Numbered from the stretch's first letter, positions 27,870-36,729 are shown. The stretch is DNA of 64,000 nt from Limosilactobacillus fastidiosus (GCF_014145505.1 NZ_JACIUZ010000044.1:167855-231854); one strand, 5' to 3'. Made by a program: numbers and translations. The notes: generated from the letters alone by a model not told the origin.

Positions 27870-28574
27870 TTACTCTTTAATCCCAAAATGAAGTGCAGCA
27901 GCACCAAAATTGAGTGGAGTATAGGTTACGAATTTGAATCCAGTATTTTCGATCATTTTAGCTAACTGTTTAGCGGATACAAACTGTTGACTCGTTTGCT
28001 GGAGGTATTGATAGTCGGTTACTTTGCCTCCAGCAAGCTTAGCTAGATAAGGAAAGGTTTTAAAGTACATTTTCCACCCAAGCTTAATAAATGGATTAGT
28101 CGGTTGCGACATTTCAAGAACCCCTAGCTGACCACCAGGTTTCAATACCCGGTAAATTTCAGTCAATGCTTTATCAGCATCCGGAACATTCCGTAAACCA
28201 AAGCCGATGGTGACAATGTCAAAGGAATCGTCATCTAATGGGAGATTCATCGCATCCCCGTTAATCAAAATTAGGTTTGGGATCGTCTTTGCCTTGCGTT
28301 TAGCAATTTTTAACATTGCCGTATTGAAATCGACGCCGGTAACACGACCTTGGGGTAACCGTTTAGCCATCGCAATCGTTAAGTCCCCAGTCCCACAACA
28401 GATATCAAGTGCCTTAATTCCTGGTCTGAATTCTAAGCCTGCCAAAAGCTTTTTTCGCCAGCATTTTTGTGTTCCCAAACTGATAACGTTGTTAAGCTTA
28501 TCATAGTGGGGTGCCACTCGAGTAAATAACTGGTTAACTTCGTCTTCACTTTTTAAATGATTTGTTGTTGTCAT
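27870..28574 (-). CDS. menG: Demethylmenaquinone methyltransferase (MenG/UbiE)
   Basis: A class I SAM methyltransferase of 234 residues. The SAM motif is A-L-D-I-C-C-G-T-G-D-L-T, with the UbiE signatures V-A-P-H-Y-D-K-L-N and G-F-G-L-R-N-V-P-D. It completes the last step from demethylmenaquinone to menaquinone. It converges on menA and is followed upstream by an MFS gene transcribed in the same direction 12 bases away, so both may share a transcript. Confidence 0.93.
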   Translation of the reverse strand: MTTTNHLKSEDEVNQLFTRVAPHYDKLNNVISLGTQKCWRKKLLAGLEFRPGIKALDICCGTGDLTIAMAKRLPQGRVTGVDFNTAMLKIAKRKAKTIPNLILINGDAMNLPLDDDSFDIVTIGFGLRNVPDADKALTEIYRVLKPGGQLGVLEMSQPTNPFIKLGWKMYFKTFPYLAKLAGGKVTDYQYLQQTSQQFVSAKQLAKMIENTGFKFVTYTPLNFGAAALHFGIKE

Positions 28575-28586
28575 GCTGATATCTCC

Positions 28587-29798
28587 CTAATTGCTATTTG
28601 CTTTTTTTGGTTGAACAATGACAACCAAAATGAAGTTAAGAAGTAAAGTAAGTCCGGTAATCGCAAAGACCATTGGGTATGAGGATAAGCCAGAAATAAC
28701 AGAACCTAAGAGCGAACCAAAAACCGCACCTCCAGCTTGGAAAGACTGATTAATACTGAAGACTCGACCAAAAGCTTCTGTTGGTACGTTGAGCGTAAGA
28801 ACTGTCTGTGCAGCTGGCATTAAGGCAGCATTTGCAATGCCAAGGAGGAAACGCCAAAAGGCTAATGACCAAGGCGAATGGGTAAAAGTCATCGGAATAA
28901 ACAAGATAAAAGCGGTGATTAGCCCAATCCGTAATACTCTTTCCGGTCCAATTCTATCCATTGTATGACCGACTTTGGATGCGGCAATTAATGTTCCCAG
29001 CCCTGGTGTTGCGGCAACAATTCCGGCAACGAAAGCAATGTTCCCGTGGTTATGCATCAACTGACGAACATATAAACTGATGATTGGGCTAATAGACATC
29101 GATGATGCCATTACTATCAAGGTCGTAAAGAAAGTCACAAAGATTAATTTGAGGTTTGGAATATCAGCCATTACTTCCCGAATTGGTCGCATCTTTTCCT
29201 TCTTAATTGGAACAAAATGCCGTTCCTTAACCAAAAAAGTAGTGCTAAGGAAAACGCAGAACATTAAGAAGCCGGTAATAAAGAAAGGAATTCGGTAACC
29301 AAAAGAACCGGAAAGGGCCCCGCCAAGTAATGGACCAACTAGGTTTCCGGCAATTCCGGCAGTTGAAATGGCGGACATTGCCCAACCGGATTTACTGTGG
29401 GGCGTTTCACCAGCAATTAATGCCGCAGCGTTGTTAATGTAACCGGAAAAAGCACCTTGGAGGAACCGCATTCCGATAATCATCCATGCAGATTGAGAAA
29501 GTCCTGTAATAAAGATAGTACAAGCCATCACTCCTGAAGCCCGCATACACATTAGTTTTCGACCTTTTTGGTCAGCGAGGCTCCCCCAAAGTGGTGAAAC
29601 AATTGCCTGACTCACGAAGGTTGCACCAAATGCTAACCCAGAATAGAAATTTAATTGAAATTTGGAAAAGTTACCAAGTTCATTGATAAAAAGTGAAACG
29701 AACGGCATCGTCATTGAGAATCCCATCCCGGTTATAAAACAACCAATCCATAATGAATAGAAAGTTTTGCGCCACTGTGGGGATAGCTCAGAATCCAT
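28587..29798 (-). CDS. MFS transporter, DHA1 multidrug type
   Basis: A 403-residue, 12-span major facilitator. The loop-2/3 motif A is G-S-L-A-D-Q-K-G-R-K and the antiporter motif C lies in the G-N-L-V-G-P-L-L-G-G segment. It resembles MdtG-like drug/proton antiporters; the substrate is unknown. It ends next to menG. Confidence 0.88.
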   Translation of the reverse strand: MDSELSPQWRKTFYSLWIGCFITGMGFSMTMPFVSLFINELGNFSKFQLNFYSGLAFGATFVSQAIVSPLWGSLADQKGRKLMCMRASGVMACTIFITGLSQSAWMIIGMRFLQGAFSGYINNAAALIAGETPHSKSGWAMSAISTAGIAGNLVGPLLGGALSGSFGYRIPFFITGFLMFCVFLSTTFLVKERHFVPIKKEKMRPIREVMADIPNLKLIFVTFFTTLIVMASSMSISPIISLYVRQLMHNHGNIAFVAGIVAATPGLGTLIAASKVGHTMDRIGPERVLRIGLITAFILFIPMTFTHSPWSLAFWRFLLGIANAALMPAAQTVLTLNVPTEAFGRVFSINQSFQAGGAVFGSLLGSVISGLSSYPMVFAITGLTLLLNFILVVIVQPKKANSN

Positions 29799-29861
29799 AT
29801 AAATAATTACTCCTTTTATAATTGTAATAATTATGAGTATAACAAGTTCTCCTACAAGAAG

Positions 29862-31229
29862 CTATTTCTGGTTAGCTTTCTTAATATTTAAATAATGGTA
29901 GAAGCATAAAATCATTAAGACCACCATAATCACAGTTGACCACATACCATAGCGGATCCCACTTACTAACGAAGTGGGAGTATTAGCAATTACCACGCAA
30001 AGGGTAACCGAAACGGCTCCTGATACTTGACGAAGAGTATTATTGAGGGCTGTTCCATGACTATTTTCTTCCTGACTTAACTCAGAAAATGCTTCCGAAA
30101 GGGCAGGACTGAAAACAAAGGCATTTCCAATCATCCGGAGCATATAGGCTACGGTAAGAATAAGGACTGAAGAATGGTGGTTGACTAGGACTAACGGGAT
30201 CGAAGCCAACAGCATAATTACCGCTCCAATCATAACCAACCATTTTGGTCCATACTTGTCATAAATCGGGCCAACAAAGTAAGCGGTAATGGCATTTCCA
30301 ATCGCACCGGGAAGAAGGATTAACCCTGAGAGAAAACTTCCTATTCCAAGAATTTTTTCCGTATAGATTGGCATTAATTGTTCTGTACCCAGAAGAACCA
30401 TAAAAGCAAAGATTCCCACAATTGTCATCCAACGAAAGGAAGGATAGGCAAAGATTTGAACCTTTAACATTGGGTTTTTCAAGCGAAGTTGTCGCTTAGT
30501 AAAGACGGCAATAATAAGGAGTCCAACAATAAGCATCGCTAAACCATACCATAGGTTAATTTGGAAAACGGTTAAGCTTCCTAGTGCTAGACCAGAACCA
30601 ATCAAAGAAATTAAAACTGAAAGATAGTCGATTTTAATTGGTCGTGGAGTAGAAAAGTTGGGTAACTTTAGATACCCAACAATAAAAGCTAGGATCATTA
30701 ATGGCAATACTAAAATAAATAACCAACGCCAGGAGAGAAATTCTAGGATTAATCCAGAAATGGTTGGACCCAGAGCCGGGGCTGCAGAAATAACCAGACT
30801 GGACAAACCAAGGATGGCACCCCGCTTTTCTATTGGGTAGATCGAAATCATGGTTGTCATTTGGAAGGTCATGAGCATTCCCCCAGCTGCCGCCTGAATC
30901 AGGCGAGCTAGCAAAAGGGTAGCAAAGTTACTGGCAAAACAGCCGACAAGTGTTCCGATGATAAATGTTCCGATAATTCCAGTAAAGACGTGTCGGTTAG
31001 TAAATTTCTCATACATATTGGATGAAAGTGGGGTTACAATCCCGATAATTAAGGTATATCCGGTTGTTAACCACTGAACTGCATTTAGTGAGACATGAAG
31101 CTCCTCCTGAATAACTGGCAGTGCTGTTACCATCATGGTTTGACTGGCTAAACTGATGAAACACGCTCCAAGTAACACGATAGTAACGATTCGACGAATC
31201 CGTGAATTGATTTGACCTTGTTGATTCAC
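29862..31229 (-). CDS. MFS transporter, DHA2 (14-span) drug type
   Basis: A 455-residue MFS protein of the EmrB/LmrB-like DHA2 family. It has the W-L-T-T-G-Y-T-L-I motif in TM2 (typical for DHA2), the R-L-I-Q-A-A-A-G-G motif and the A-P-A-L-G-P-T-I-S-G motif C. Substrates are probably lipophilic drugs or stress compounds. A palindrome upstream (31244-31261) may be an operator. It lies 63 bases upstream of the second MFS gene, in the same direction. Confidence 0.88.
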   Translation of the reverse strand: MNQQGQINSRIRRIVTIVLLGACFISLASQTMMVTALPVIQEELHVSLNAVQWLTTGYTLIIGIVTPLSSNMYEKFTNRHVFTGIIGTFIIGTLVGCFASNFATLLLARLIQAAAGGMLMTFQMTTMISIYPIEKRGAILGLSSLVISAAPALGPTISGLILEFLSWRWLFILVLPLMILAFIVGYLKLPNFSTPRPIKIDYLSVLISLIGSGLALGSLTVFQINLWYGLAMLIVGLLIIAVFTKRQLRLKNPMLKVQIFAYPSFRWMTIVGIFAFMVLLGTEQLMPIYTEKILGIGSFLSGLILLPGAIGNAITAYFVGPIYDKYGPKWLVMIGAVIMLLASIPLVLVNHHSSVLILTVAYMLRMIGNAFVFSPALSEAFSELSQEENSHGTALNNTLRQVSGAVSVTLCVVIANTPTSLVSGIRYGMWSTVIMVVLMILCFYHYLNIKKANQK

Positions 31230-31243
31230 ACTATTACCCCTTT

Positions 31244-31261
31244 ATTTTAGATTACTAAAAT
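31244..31261. promoter_or_regulatory. Palindrome upstream of the DHA2 gene, possible operator
   Basis: ATTTTAG and CTAAAAT form an 18-base dyad with a 4-base centre, 15 bases upstream of the DHA2 exporter start. Efflux genes are often controlled by TetR/MarR proteins at such sites, but no regulator gene is adjacent. Confidence 0.4.
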
Positions 31262-31350
31262 AGTTTACCATGATCTGTCAAATCAAATTTTACGTCATTT
31301 AAAAATTCTTCTGGTACAATAAATGTGATTCTAGGAGAGGAAGCAGTTTA

Positions 31351-32205
31351 ATGAAAATAAGGATTGCAGTTTTTTCTGATGTCCACGGAAACCTGAGTGC
31401 AATGCGGGCAATGTACCGTGATAGTCGTCAGCAGCATGTTAATCAGTACTGGTTTGTTGGTGACCTATTGATGCCAGGACCAAGTGTGAGTGAAATCTGG
31501 CAATTGTTTAAGACGATTAGTCCAACGGTAATTGTCCGGGGAAATTGGGATGATCTCGTAGTAAATGGTGTTCGGGGGAAGATGGATGTGAAGTTCCCAT
31601 CACATATTTACTTTGGTCGACTAGCTCAGTATGTTGGTCAAAATGCTCCACGGGGGATGGTTGAGGAGATTGCAAGTTGGCCATTGCATGTTACGAAAAA
31701 GATTGGTCCACTTAATTTTGGAATTTCTCATAACTTACCATGGCTAAATATGGGGCAGGCTCTCTTTCCAACACAGGCGACACAGAACTTTGATCAACTT
31801 TTTTCAGCTGCTGATCCAGCGATTGATGTCGCAATTTATGCTCATGTTCACCATGAGATCATGCGTTATGCTAGTGATGAGCGAATTGTGATGAATCCGG
31901 GAGCAGTTGGTGAACCTTTTAATGGGTGGGATAAACTCCATTGTGATATGCGAGCTCACTACCTGGTGATTGAGGTAGATGACATGGGGATGGCGTCCGT
32001 TAACTTCCGTCATGTTGGATATGATCGGAAAGCCGAGCAGGCAATTGCTGATCAGTCTGCGGTTCCGTATCTTGAACTCTATGACCTGATGATGAAGACG
32101 GGGCGAGCCTACACTCATGATCCAGAAAAGCTGACCCGACTTAACCGGAAATATGGCTATGCTCAACAGTACTTAGACTACTGCAAACGAATTGGTCAAA
32201 AATAG
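31351..32205 (+). CDS. Calcineurin-type metallophosphoesterase (YfcE-like)
   Basis: A 284-residue cytoplasmic phosphoesterase. The dinuclear metal motifs are F-S-D-V-H-G-N, V-G-D-L-L (GD), R-G-N-W-D-D (the GNHD position with Trp in place of His) and Y-A-H-V-H-H. The Trp at GNWD is common in the YfcE-like bacterial group. The substrate is unknown. GGAGAGGAAG precedes the ATG; it appears monocistronic. Confidence 0.85.
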   Translation: MKIRIAVFSDVHGNLSAMRAMYRDSRQQHVNQYWFVGDLLMPGPSVSEIWQLFKTISPTVIVRGNWDDLVVNGVRGKMDVKFPSHIYFGRLAQYVGQNAPRGMVEEIASWPLHVTKKIGPLNFGISHNLPWLNMGQALFPTQATQNFDQLFSAADPAIDVAIYAHVHHEIMRYASDERIVMNPGAVGEPFNGWDKLHCDMRAHYLVIEVDDMGMASVNFRHVGYDRKAEQAIADQSAVPYLELYDLMMKTGRAYTHDPEKLTRLNRKYGYAQQYLDYCKRIGQK

Positions 32206-32214
32206 TCAAATTTC

Positions 32215-32243
32215 TTGCAAGTCTTACAAAAAGTTAGTATAAT
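32215..32243 (+). promoter_or_regulatory. Promoter of the rpsN leader
   Basis: TTGCAA at 32215-32220 and a consensus TATAAT at 32238-32243 with a 17-base spacer, giving a transcript start near 32250 and a leader of about 215 bases. Confidence 0.78.
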
Positions 32244-32258
32244 TAAATATAAAGAATT

Positions 32259-32290
32259 GTTCGCAAATGTTAATTAATAATTGTGCGAAC
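32259..32290. promoter_or_regulatory. 32-base palindrome at the rpsN transcript start
   Basis: GTTCGCA at 32259-32265 and TGCGAAC at 32284-32290 frame a TTAATTAA-containing centre that is also nearly symmetrical. It begins about 10 bases after the predicted transcription start, where an operator would block RNA polymerase; it could also fold as the first hairpin of the leader. Confidence 0.6.
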
Positions 32291-32457
32291 CTTAATATAC
32301 ACGGGGGTAAGCACATTTCGTTGCAGCAGTCGCATGAAACAGGATATAGGTTAATTGGGAAAATTAAGAACGGGCTTTTGCCATTAGTTTATTTCTGTTT
32401 CGTCATTCTGTCATCGTCAATTTATTTTTAGAAAATTTATTTATATAAAAGGAGATC
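32291..32457 (+). promoter_or_regulatory. Long structured 5' leader of rpsN
   Basis: The rest of the leader contains a clear hairpin (TTTCGTTGC at 32316-32324 with GCATGAAA at 32332-32339) and a possible longer pairing of GGTAAGC near 32306 with GCTTTTGCC near 32375. No T-box signature, intrinsic terminator or known riboswitch core is recognised. It may be a cis-regulatory RNA or an independent small RNA. Confidence 0.4.
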
Positions 32458-32465
32458 TTGAATAT

Positions 32466-32735
32466 ATGGCAAAAAAGTCTAAAATTGCTAAATTAAAGCA
32501 TCAAGAAGCATTGGTAAAGAAGTATGCCGCAAAGCGTAAGGAATTAAAAGCTAAGGGTGACTACATTGGCTTATCCAAGTTGCCACGGAATTCTAGTGCG
32601 GTTCGCCTCCACAATCGTGATCGTTACGATGGTCGTCCTCACGCCTACATGCGTAAGTTCGGAATGTCTCGTTTAACTTTCCGTGAACTTGCCCATAAAG
32701 GTCAGATTCCTGGTGTAAAAAAGGCTAGTTGGTAA
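32466..32735 (+). CDS. rpsN: 30S ribosomal protein S14, zinc-independent form
   Basis: An 89-residue S14 without the CxxC...CxxC zinc motif of the short housekeeping form; the C-terminus has [14 protein letters not shown]. In Bacillus the corresponding paralogue is induced on zinc starvation to replace the zinc-bound protein. It stands alone rather than in the ribosomal spc operon, with its own promoter and leader, which fits a conditional paralogue. AAAGGAG precedes the ATG. Confidence 0.94.
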   Translation: MAKKSKIAKLKHQEALVKKYAAKRKELKAKGDYIGLSKLPRNSSAVRLHNRDRYDGRPHAYMRKFGMSRLTFRELAHKGQIPGVKKASW

Positions 32736-32919
32736 GGTCGTAGAGCGCCGAACTTGTCGTCGGAGTTTGAGGTCGTTAGAGCTCAAGCACGTTTGACTAT
32801 GCTGTCTAGTAGCGATTTTGTACTACTAAAGCTTTTAGTAAAATATTGTTAACATAATCATGAGAGTGTGCTAAACTACTAATTAGTAGTTAAGTAAATA
32901 ATTTAATTGATTAATGACA
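32736..32919. other. Intergenic stretch after rpsN with palindromes
   Basis: No ORF with a ribosome site is seen. It contains a GC-richer start (32736-32800), a near-palindrome around TACTAAAGCTTTTAGTA (32824-32840) and a perfect 16-base palindrome at 32875-32890. A small RNA ending at the terminator at 32920 is possible. Confidence 0.4.
32875..32890. repeat. Perfect 16-base palindrome
   Basis: ACTACTAATTAGTAGT reads identically on both strands. It lies about 180 bases upstream of ahpC but before a terminator, so it may regulate a short transcript rather than ahpC. Confidence 0.7.
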
Positions 32920-32959
32920 GCTAACTTAGGTTGATAAGCTCCTAAGTTAGCTTTTTTTA
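32920..32959 (+). terminator. Intrinsic terminator before ahpC
   Basis: A perfect 11-bp stem (32920-32930 with 32941-32951) with a 10-base loop and seven T residues. It isolates ahpC from upstream transcription. Confidence 0.92.
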
Positions 32960-32996
32960 TTTTAAATAATTAATTTAAAATAATTCTAATTTAGCC

Positions 32997-33024
32997 TTGA
33001 TCTTAGTCTTAAATTAACTATACT
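32997..33024 (+). promoter_or_regulatory. Promoter of ahpC-ahpF
   Basis: TTGATC at 32997-33002 and TATACT at 33019-33024 with a 16-base spacer. AT-rich inverted segments nearby resemble a PerR box only weakly. Confidence 0.6.
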
Positions 33025-33070
33025 AAAAGTGTAATTAAGAATGGTTCTAAATTAAGGAGAGGATTTTATA

Positions 33071-33634
33071 ATGAACTTTATCGGTCACGAAATTGAAGAT
33101 TTTAAGGTTAACGCATATCAGGATGGTAAGACTAAGGAAGTTACCAAGGCTGACGTCTTAGGCAAATGGAGTGTTTTCTTCTTCTACCCAGCTGACTTTT
33201 CATTCGTTTGTCCAACTGAACTAGAAGCCCTCCAAGATAAGTATGAAGACTTTAAACAAGCTAATGCTGATATTTATTCTGTTTCTGAAGATACAGAATT
33301 CGTTCATAAAGCATGGGCTGAAGCATCAGAAAAAATTGGTAAGATTAAGTACAACATGTTAGCTGACCCAGCTGGCAAGCTTGCTCGGATGTTTGATGTT
33401 TTAGATGAAGATGCTGGTCAAGCATACCGTGGTGTCTTCCTTGTTGACCCTGATGGCAAGACTCAATCATATACAATTAATAACATGGGAATTGGTCGTA
33501 GTGCTGATGAAATCTTACGAACACTTCAGGCTGCCCAATTTGTTCGTGAACATGGTGATCGGGTTTGCCCTGCTAACTGGAAGCCAGGTCAAGATTCAAT
33601 CAAGCCAAGTCTTGACTTAGTTGGTAAGCTTTAA
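33071..33634 (+). CDS. ahpC: Alkyl hydroperoxide reductase peroxiredoxin AhpC
   Basis: A 187-residue typical 2-Cys peroxiredoxin reducing H2O2 and organic peroxides. The peroxidatic Cys is in F-V-C-P-T-E and the resolving Cys in R-V-C-P-A-N-W near the C-terminus. GGAGAGG precedes the ATG. It is 20 bases before its reductase gene, a two-gene operon ending at 35383. Confidence 0.97.
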   Translation: MNFIGHEIEDFKVNAYQDGKTKEVTKADVLGKWSVFFFYPADFSFVCPTELEALQDKYEDFKQANADIYSVSEDTEFVHKAWAEASEKIGKIKYNMLADPAGKLARMFDVLDEDAGQAYRGVFLVDPDGKTQSYTINNMGIGRSADEILRTLQAAQFVREHGDRVCPANWKPGQDSIKPSLDLVGKL

Positions 33635-33654
33635 TTTAATAGGAGGAAACACCG

Positions 33655-35307
33655 ATGAGCGAGCATATCTATGACTTGATCATCGTCGGTGCCGGGCCAG
33701 CTGGATTAACGGCTGGCCTTTATGCTGGTCGGGCAACCCTTGATACTTTAATCCTTGAAGGAAATAGTGTCGGTGGTCAAGTAACGACGACATCCGTTGT
33801 TTATAACTATCCCGGGGTAGTAGAAGTCGACGGTACCGAACTGATGAACAAGATGCAAAAGCAAGTTGCGGACTTTGGCGTTAAGATTAAGCACGCTGAA
33901 GTTACCAAGTATGATCATTTAAATGATGATGTTAAAACTGTGATTGATGCTAATGGGCAACAATATCAAGCCCGAAGCATTATTATTTCTGGTGGGGCTA
34001 ACCCCAAGAAAGTTGGTTTCCCTGGTGAGGAGAAGTTTCGAGGGCGGGGAGTAGCATACTGTTCGACTTGTGATGGCGAACTCTTTACTGGGTTGCAAAT
34101 CTTCGTTGTTGGTGGGGGTTATGCAGCAGCAGAAGAGGCCGATTACTTAAGCCGTTATGGCAAACATGTTACTGTATTGGTTCGGGGTGATCAATTTACT
34201 TGTCCACCATTGATTGCTTCTCGGGCATTGGATAATCCCAAGGTAAGTGTGGAATATAATACCGAAGTCGAAAGCGTTGAAGGTGATGATTACCTTACCG
34301 CTGCTACCTTGATTAATAATAAGACTGGTAAAAAGACCGTTTACCACCTTGATGATGGTGACCAAATATTTGGCATCTTTGTTTATGTGGGTACCCAACC
34401 AGCAACACAGAGTCTTAAAGGGATTATCAGGCTTAATGAACATGGATATATCATTACGGACGATCATCGGCAAACAAATATCCCTGGTGTTTTTGCGGCT
34501 GGCGATATTATCGAAAAGGAACTTCGACAAATTGTAACAGCGACTGCTGACGGTGCTGAAGCTGCAACGGCTGCCGAAAAATATGTAACTGAACAAAAAC
34601 AGCGACTAAGGATTCCGATCCATTTTAATGCAAAGGAACCGGCGAAAACGGTTGGGCAAACTTCTTCGCTTGAGCACCAGGAAGAAGTCACTCCGCATGT
34701 GGGTAATTGGTTAACAGCTGATATTGTGCAACAATTACAGCCAATCTTTGCTCGCTTAACAAGAAATGTTAGCTTACAGATACTGACCAACGAAACGCCA
34801 TTAAGTGCTCAGTTAGTTGACTTTGTAACCGAATTTGCCACATTAGATGGACACCTGAATGTTGAAATCAAAGCAGCTCAGCACGCTAAACTCCTTCCTC
34901 AATTAAGACTACTTGACGATACAGGGAAAGATACTGGACTTCATTATGTCGGTATTCCAACTGGTCATGAGTTAAACTCACTTGTTCTTGGAGTATATAA
35001 TGTTGCAGGACCTGGACAAACAATTTCACCAGAAATGACTAACCGGATAAAAAAACTTCCTGCAGCTAATATAGAAATTGGGGTTTCACTTACTTGTCAT
35101 TTCTGTCCAGATGTAGTGGCGGCATGTCAACAGATGGCAGCATTAAATCCTAACATCACTGCTACAATGATTGACCTTCAGCACTTTCCTGAACTACGAA
35201 AGGCAAAGAATATCATGAGTGTGCCAGCTACGATGATTAACGATGGTCCGGTTATTTTTGGTAGCCAAACAATGGAACAACTTGTTAAAGCAGTTGAAGA
35301 AGCATGA
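33655..35307 (+). CDS. AhpF-like reductase with C-terminal thioredoxin-like module
   Basis: A 550-residue flavoprotein that should pass electrons from NAD(P)H to AhpC. Residues 1-310 are a thioredoxin-reductase core (V-G-A-G-P-A-G for FAD, redox Y-C-S-T-C-D, nucleotide motif G-G-G-Y-A-A-A). Residues 340-550 are a double thioredoxin-fold module with C-H-F-C. Classical AhpF has these modules in the opposite order, so this is the permuted form seen in some lactobacilli and clostridia. AGGAGG precedes the ATG. Confidence 0.92.
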   Translation: MSEHIYDLIIVGAGPAGLTAGLYAGRATLDTLILEGNSVGGQVTTTSVVYNYPGVVEVDGTELMNKMQKQVADFGVKIKHAEVTKYDHLNDDVKTVIDANGQQYQARSIIISGGANPKKVGFPGEEKFRGRGVAYCSTCDGELFTGLQIFVVGGGYAAAEEADYLSRYGKHVTVLVRGDQFTCPPLIASRALDNPKVSVEYNTEVESVEGDDYLTAATLINNKTGKKTVYHLDDGDQIFGIFVYVGTQPATQSLKGIIRLNEHGYIITDDHRQTNIPGVFAAGDIIEKELRQIVTATADGAEAATAAEKYVTEQKQRLRIPIHFNAKEPAKTVGQTSSLEHQEEVTPHVGNWLTADIVQQLQPIFARLTRNVSLQILTNETPLSAQLVDFVTEFATLDGHLNVEIKAAQHAKLLPQLRLLDDTGKDTGLHYVGIPTGHELNSLVLGVYNVAGPGQTISPEMTNRIKKLPAANIEIGVSLTCHFCPDVVAACQQMAALNPNITATMIDLQHFPELRKAKNIMSVPATMINDGPVIFGSQTMEQLVKAVEEA

Positions 35308-35348
35308 AATGCAATAAAGTAAAATAAATAATGGATCGGGAAAGAGTT

Positions 35349-35383
35349 TCTCACGTTTCACCTGTATAACGTGGGACTTTTTT
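35349..35383 (+). terminator. Terminator of the ahpC operon
   Basis: Stem 35349-35357 with 35368-35376 (one G-U pair) followed by six T residues. Confidence 0.82.
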
Positions 35384-35401
35384 ATAAAAAATTAACTCTG
35401 C

Positions 35402-35407
35402 TATAAT
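35402..35407 (+). promoter_or_regulatory. -10 box of the gtf3 transcript
   Basis: A consensus TATAAT lies 27 bases before the TTG at 35434; the -35 region is weak and falls in the terminator T-run. Its position rules out translation from the TTG at 35407. Confidence 0.55.
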
Positions 35408-35433
35408 TGAATCTAGAAAGAAGGATGGATAGC

Positions 35434-36453
35434 TTGAGAGTACACATTACCAATACTCACCATATGATTGGGGTAGCTAAGTTGGCACAACATATGGTAA
35501 CTGACATTGCGACCAAGGAACTTGGTTTTCGTGAAATTGGTGTATTTCAATATCATGATGAAGGCGAAAGCAAAAAATCATTAAATGCGCGATTTGACGG
35601 GATGCTAGCGGGAGTTGAAATGGGGGATGTAATCGTCTTTCAGTCGCCATCTTGGAATTCAGTCGAATGGGATACTGCTTTATTTAAGCGGACGTTAGTT
35701 TACGATCACTTAAAACGGATCATTTTTATTCATGATGTTATTCCTTTGATGTGGAAGAGTAATCGTTATCTTCTTGAGAAGTGGATTAAGTATTACAATA
35801 TGGCGGATGTAATTATCGTTCCTTCCCAATATATGGCTGATTTTCTTCGTAAGCATGGACTATCTGTAAAAAAAATTGTGATCCAAAAAATGTGGGATCA
35901 CAAAGTCGATATCGATCTGGGAAAAGAAAAACCGCAGTATACGCCGATTATTAACTTTGCCGGCGATCCGACTAATCCAGAAAAATATGGATTTGGTGGT
36001 ACTTGGTTTAATCCCAATGTTAAGTTACGAGTCTTTACATCACCAAAAGAATGGGGAGTTGGACGAAACATTGAATTCGTTGGCAGTATGCCTGATGCGT
36101 CATTATTAAACAATCTTCGTCATACGGGTGGCTTCGGGTTAATTTGGTCTGGAGATCCATATTGGCTTGAATATATGAAAATGAATTGCTCATTTAAGCT
36201 TTCAACTTACTTGGCTGCAGGACTGCCAGTCATCGTTAATAGTAGTACACCAGCACGTGATATTATAGAAAAAAAGAATCTCGGGATTATCGCTGATACC
36301 CTTCCTGAAGCTATAGAGCGCGTTCAAACAATGACGACGGCCGAGTATGATAAAATGGTAGAATCAATCAATGAATTTGCTAAATTAATTCAGGGTGGTT
36401 ACTTTACAAAACGGGCGTTGACTGAGGCAATATTCAAAGCTTTTTATGAATAG
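35434..36453 (+). CDS. Gtf3/GtfC-type SRRP glycosyltransferase
   Basis: A 339-residue GT-B sugar transferase of the Gtf3 family. It would add the second sugar (glucose or GlcNAc in L. reuteri strains) onto GlcNAc-Ser of the serine-rich adhesin in the cytosol. The family N-terminus R-V-H-I-T-N and the segments V-F-Q-S-P-S-W-N and I-F-I-H-D-V-I-P-L-M are recognisable, as is the donor site A-G-L-P-V-I-V-N. The TTG at 35434 has AAGG 9 bases upstream. It precedes secY2 by 374 bases with a terminator between, so it is a separate unit. Confidence 0.87.
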   Translation: MRVHITNTHHMIGVAKLAQHMVTDIATKELGFREIGVFQYHDEGESKKSLNARFDGMLAGVEMGDVIVFQSPSWNSVEWDTALFKRTLVYDHLKRIIFIHDVIPLMWKSNRYLLEKWIKYYNMADVIIVPSQYMADFLRKHGLSVKKIVIQKMWDHKVDIDLGKEKPQYTPIINFAGDPTNPEKYGFGGTWFNPNVKLRVFTSPKEWGVGRNIEFVGSMPDASLLNNLRHTGGFGLIWSGDPYWLEYMKMNCSFKLSTYLAAGLPVIVNSSTPARDIIEKKNLGIIADTLPEAIERVQTMTTAEYDKMVESINEFAKLIQGGYFTKRALTEAIFKAFYE

Positions 36454-36625
36454 TGATTTTGAATGAATATTAGATTGTTGAGGATTGTATCTACCGTCTT
36501 AATCCGTAGATCTTAGAAGTACATCTACATCTTGCCAGCCATATTTAGTCGCCGGGAATTACCATAAATATTAGAATATTGATTTTAAATTAAGAATACT
36601 AAAAAATAATTTATAGAATAAAATA

Positions 36626-36662
36626 GGTCGGTGAAAAAACTGTTTTTTCCTGACCCTTTTTC
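36626..36662 (+). terminator. Terminator after gtf3
   Basis: GGTC/GACC outer pairs with an A6/T6 inner stem around a short loop, followed by TTTTTC. Two imperfect positions lie in the stem. Confidence 0.65.
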
Positions 36663-36729
36663 ATTTATATAGTAATAAGTGTTTTATTTATAATCTATTT
36701 GCATTAAAATTAAATTGTTAGTAAGCTTT

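Noticed and set aside
32250..32465. T-box or known riboswitch in the rpsN leader
   Set aside because: No T-box core motif, no terminator and no recognised aptamer signature; kept only as an unassigned structured leader.
32985..33070. PerR operator before ahpC
   Set aside because: AT-rich inverted sequences are present but none matches the PerR consensus well enough to call.
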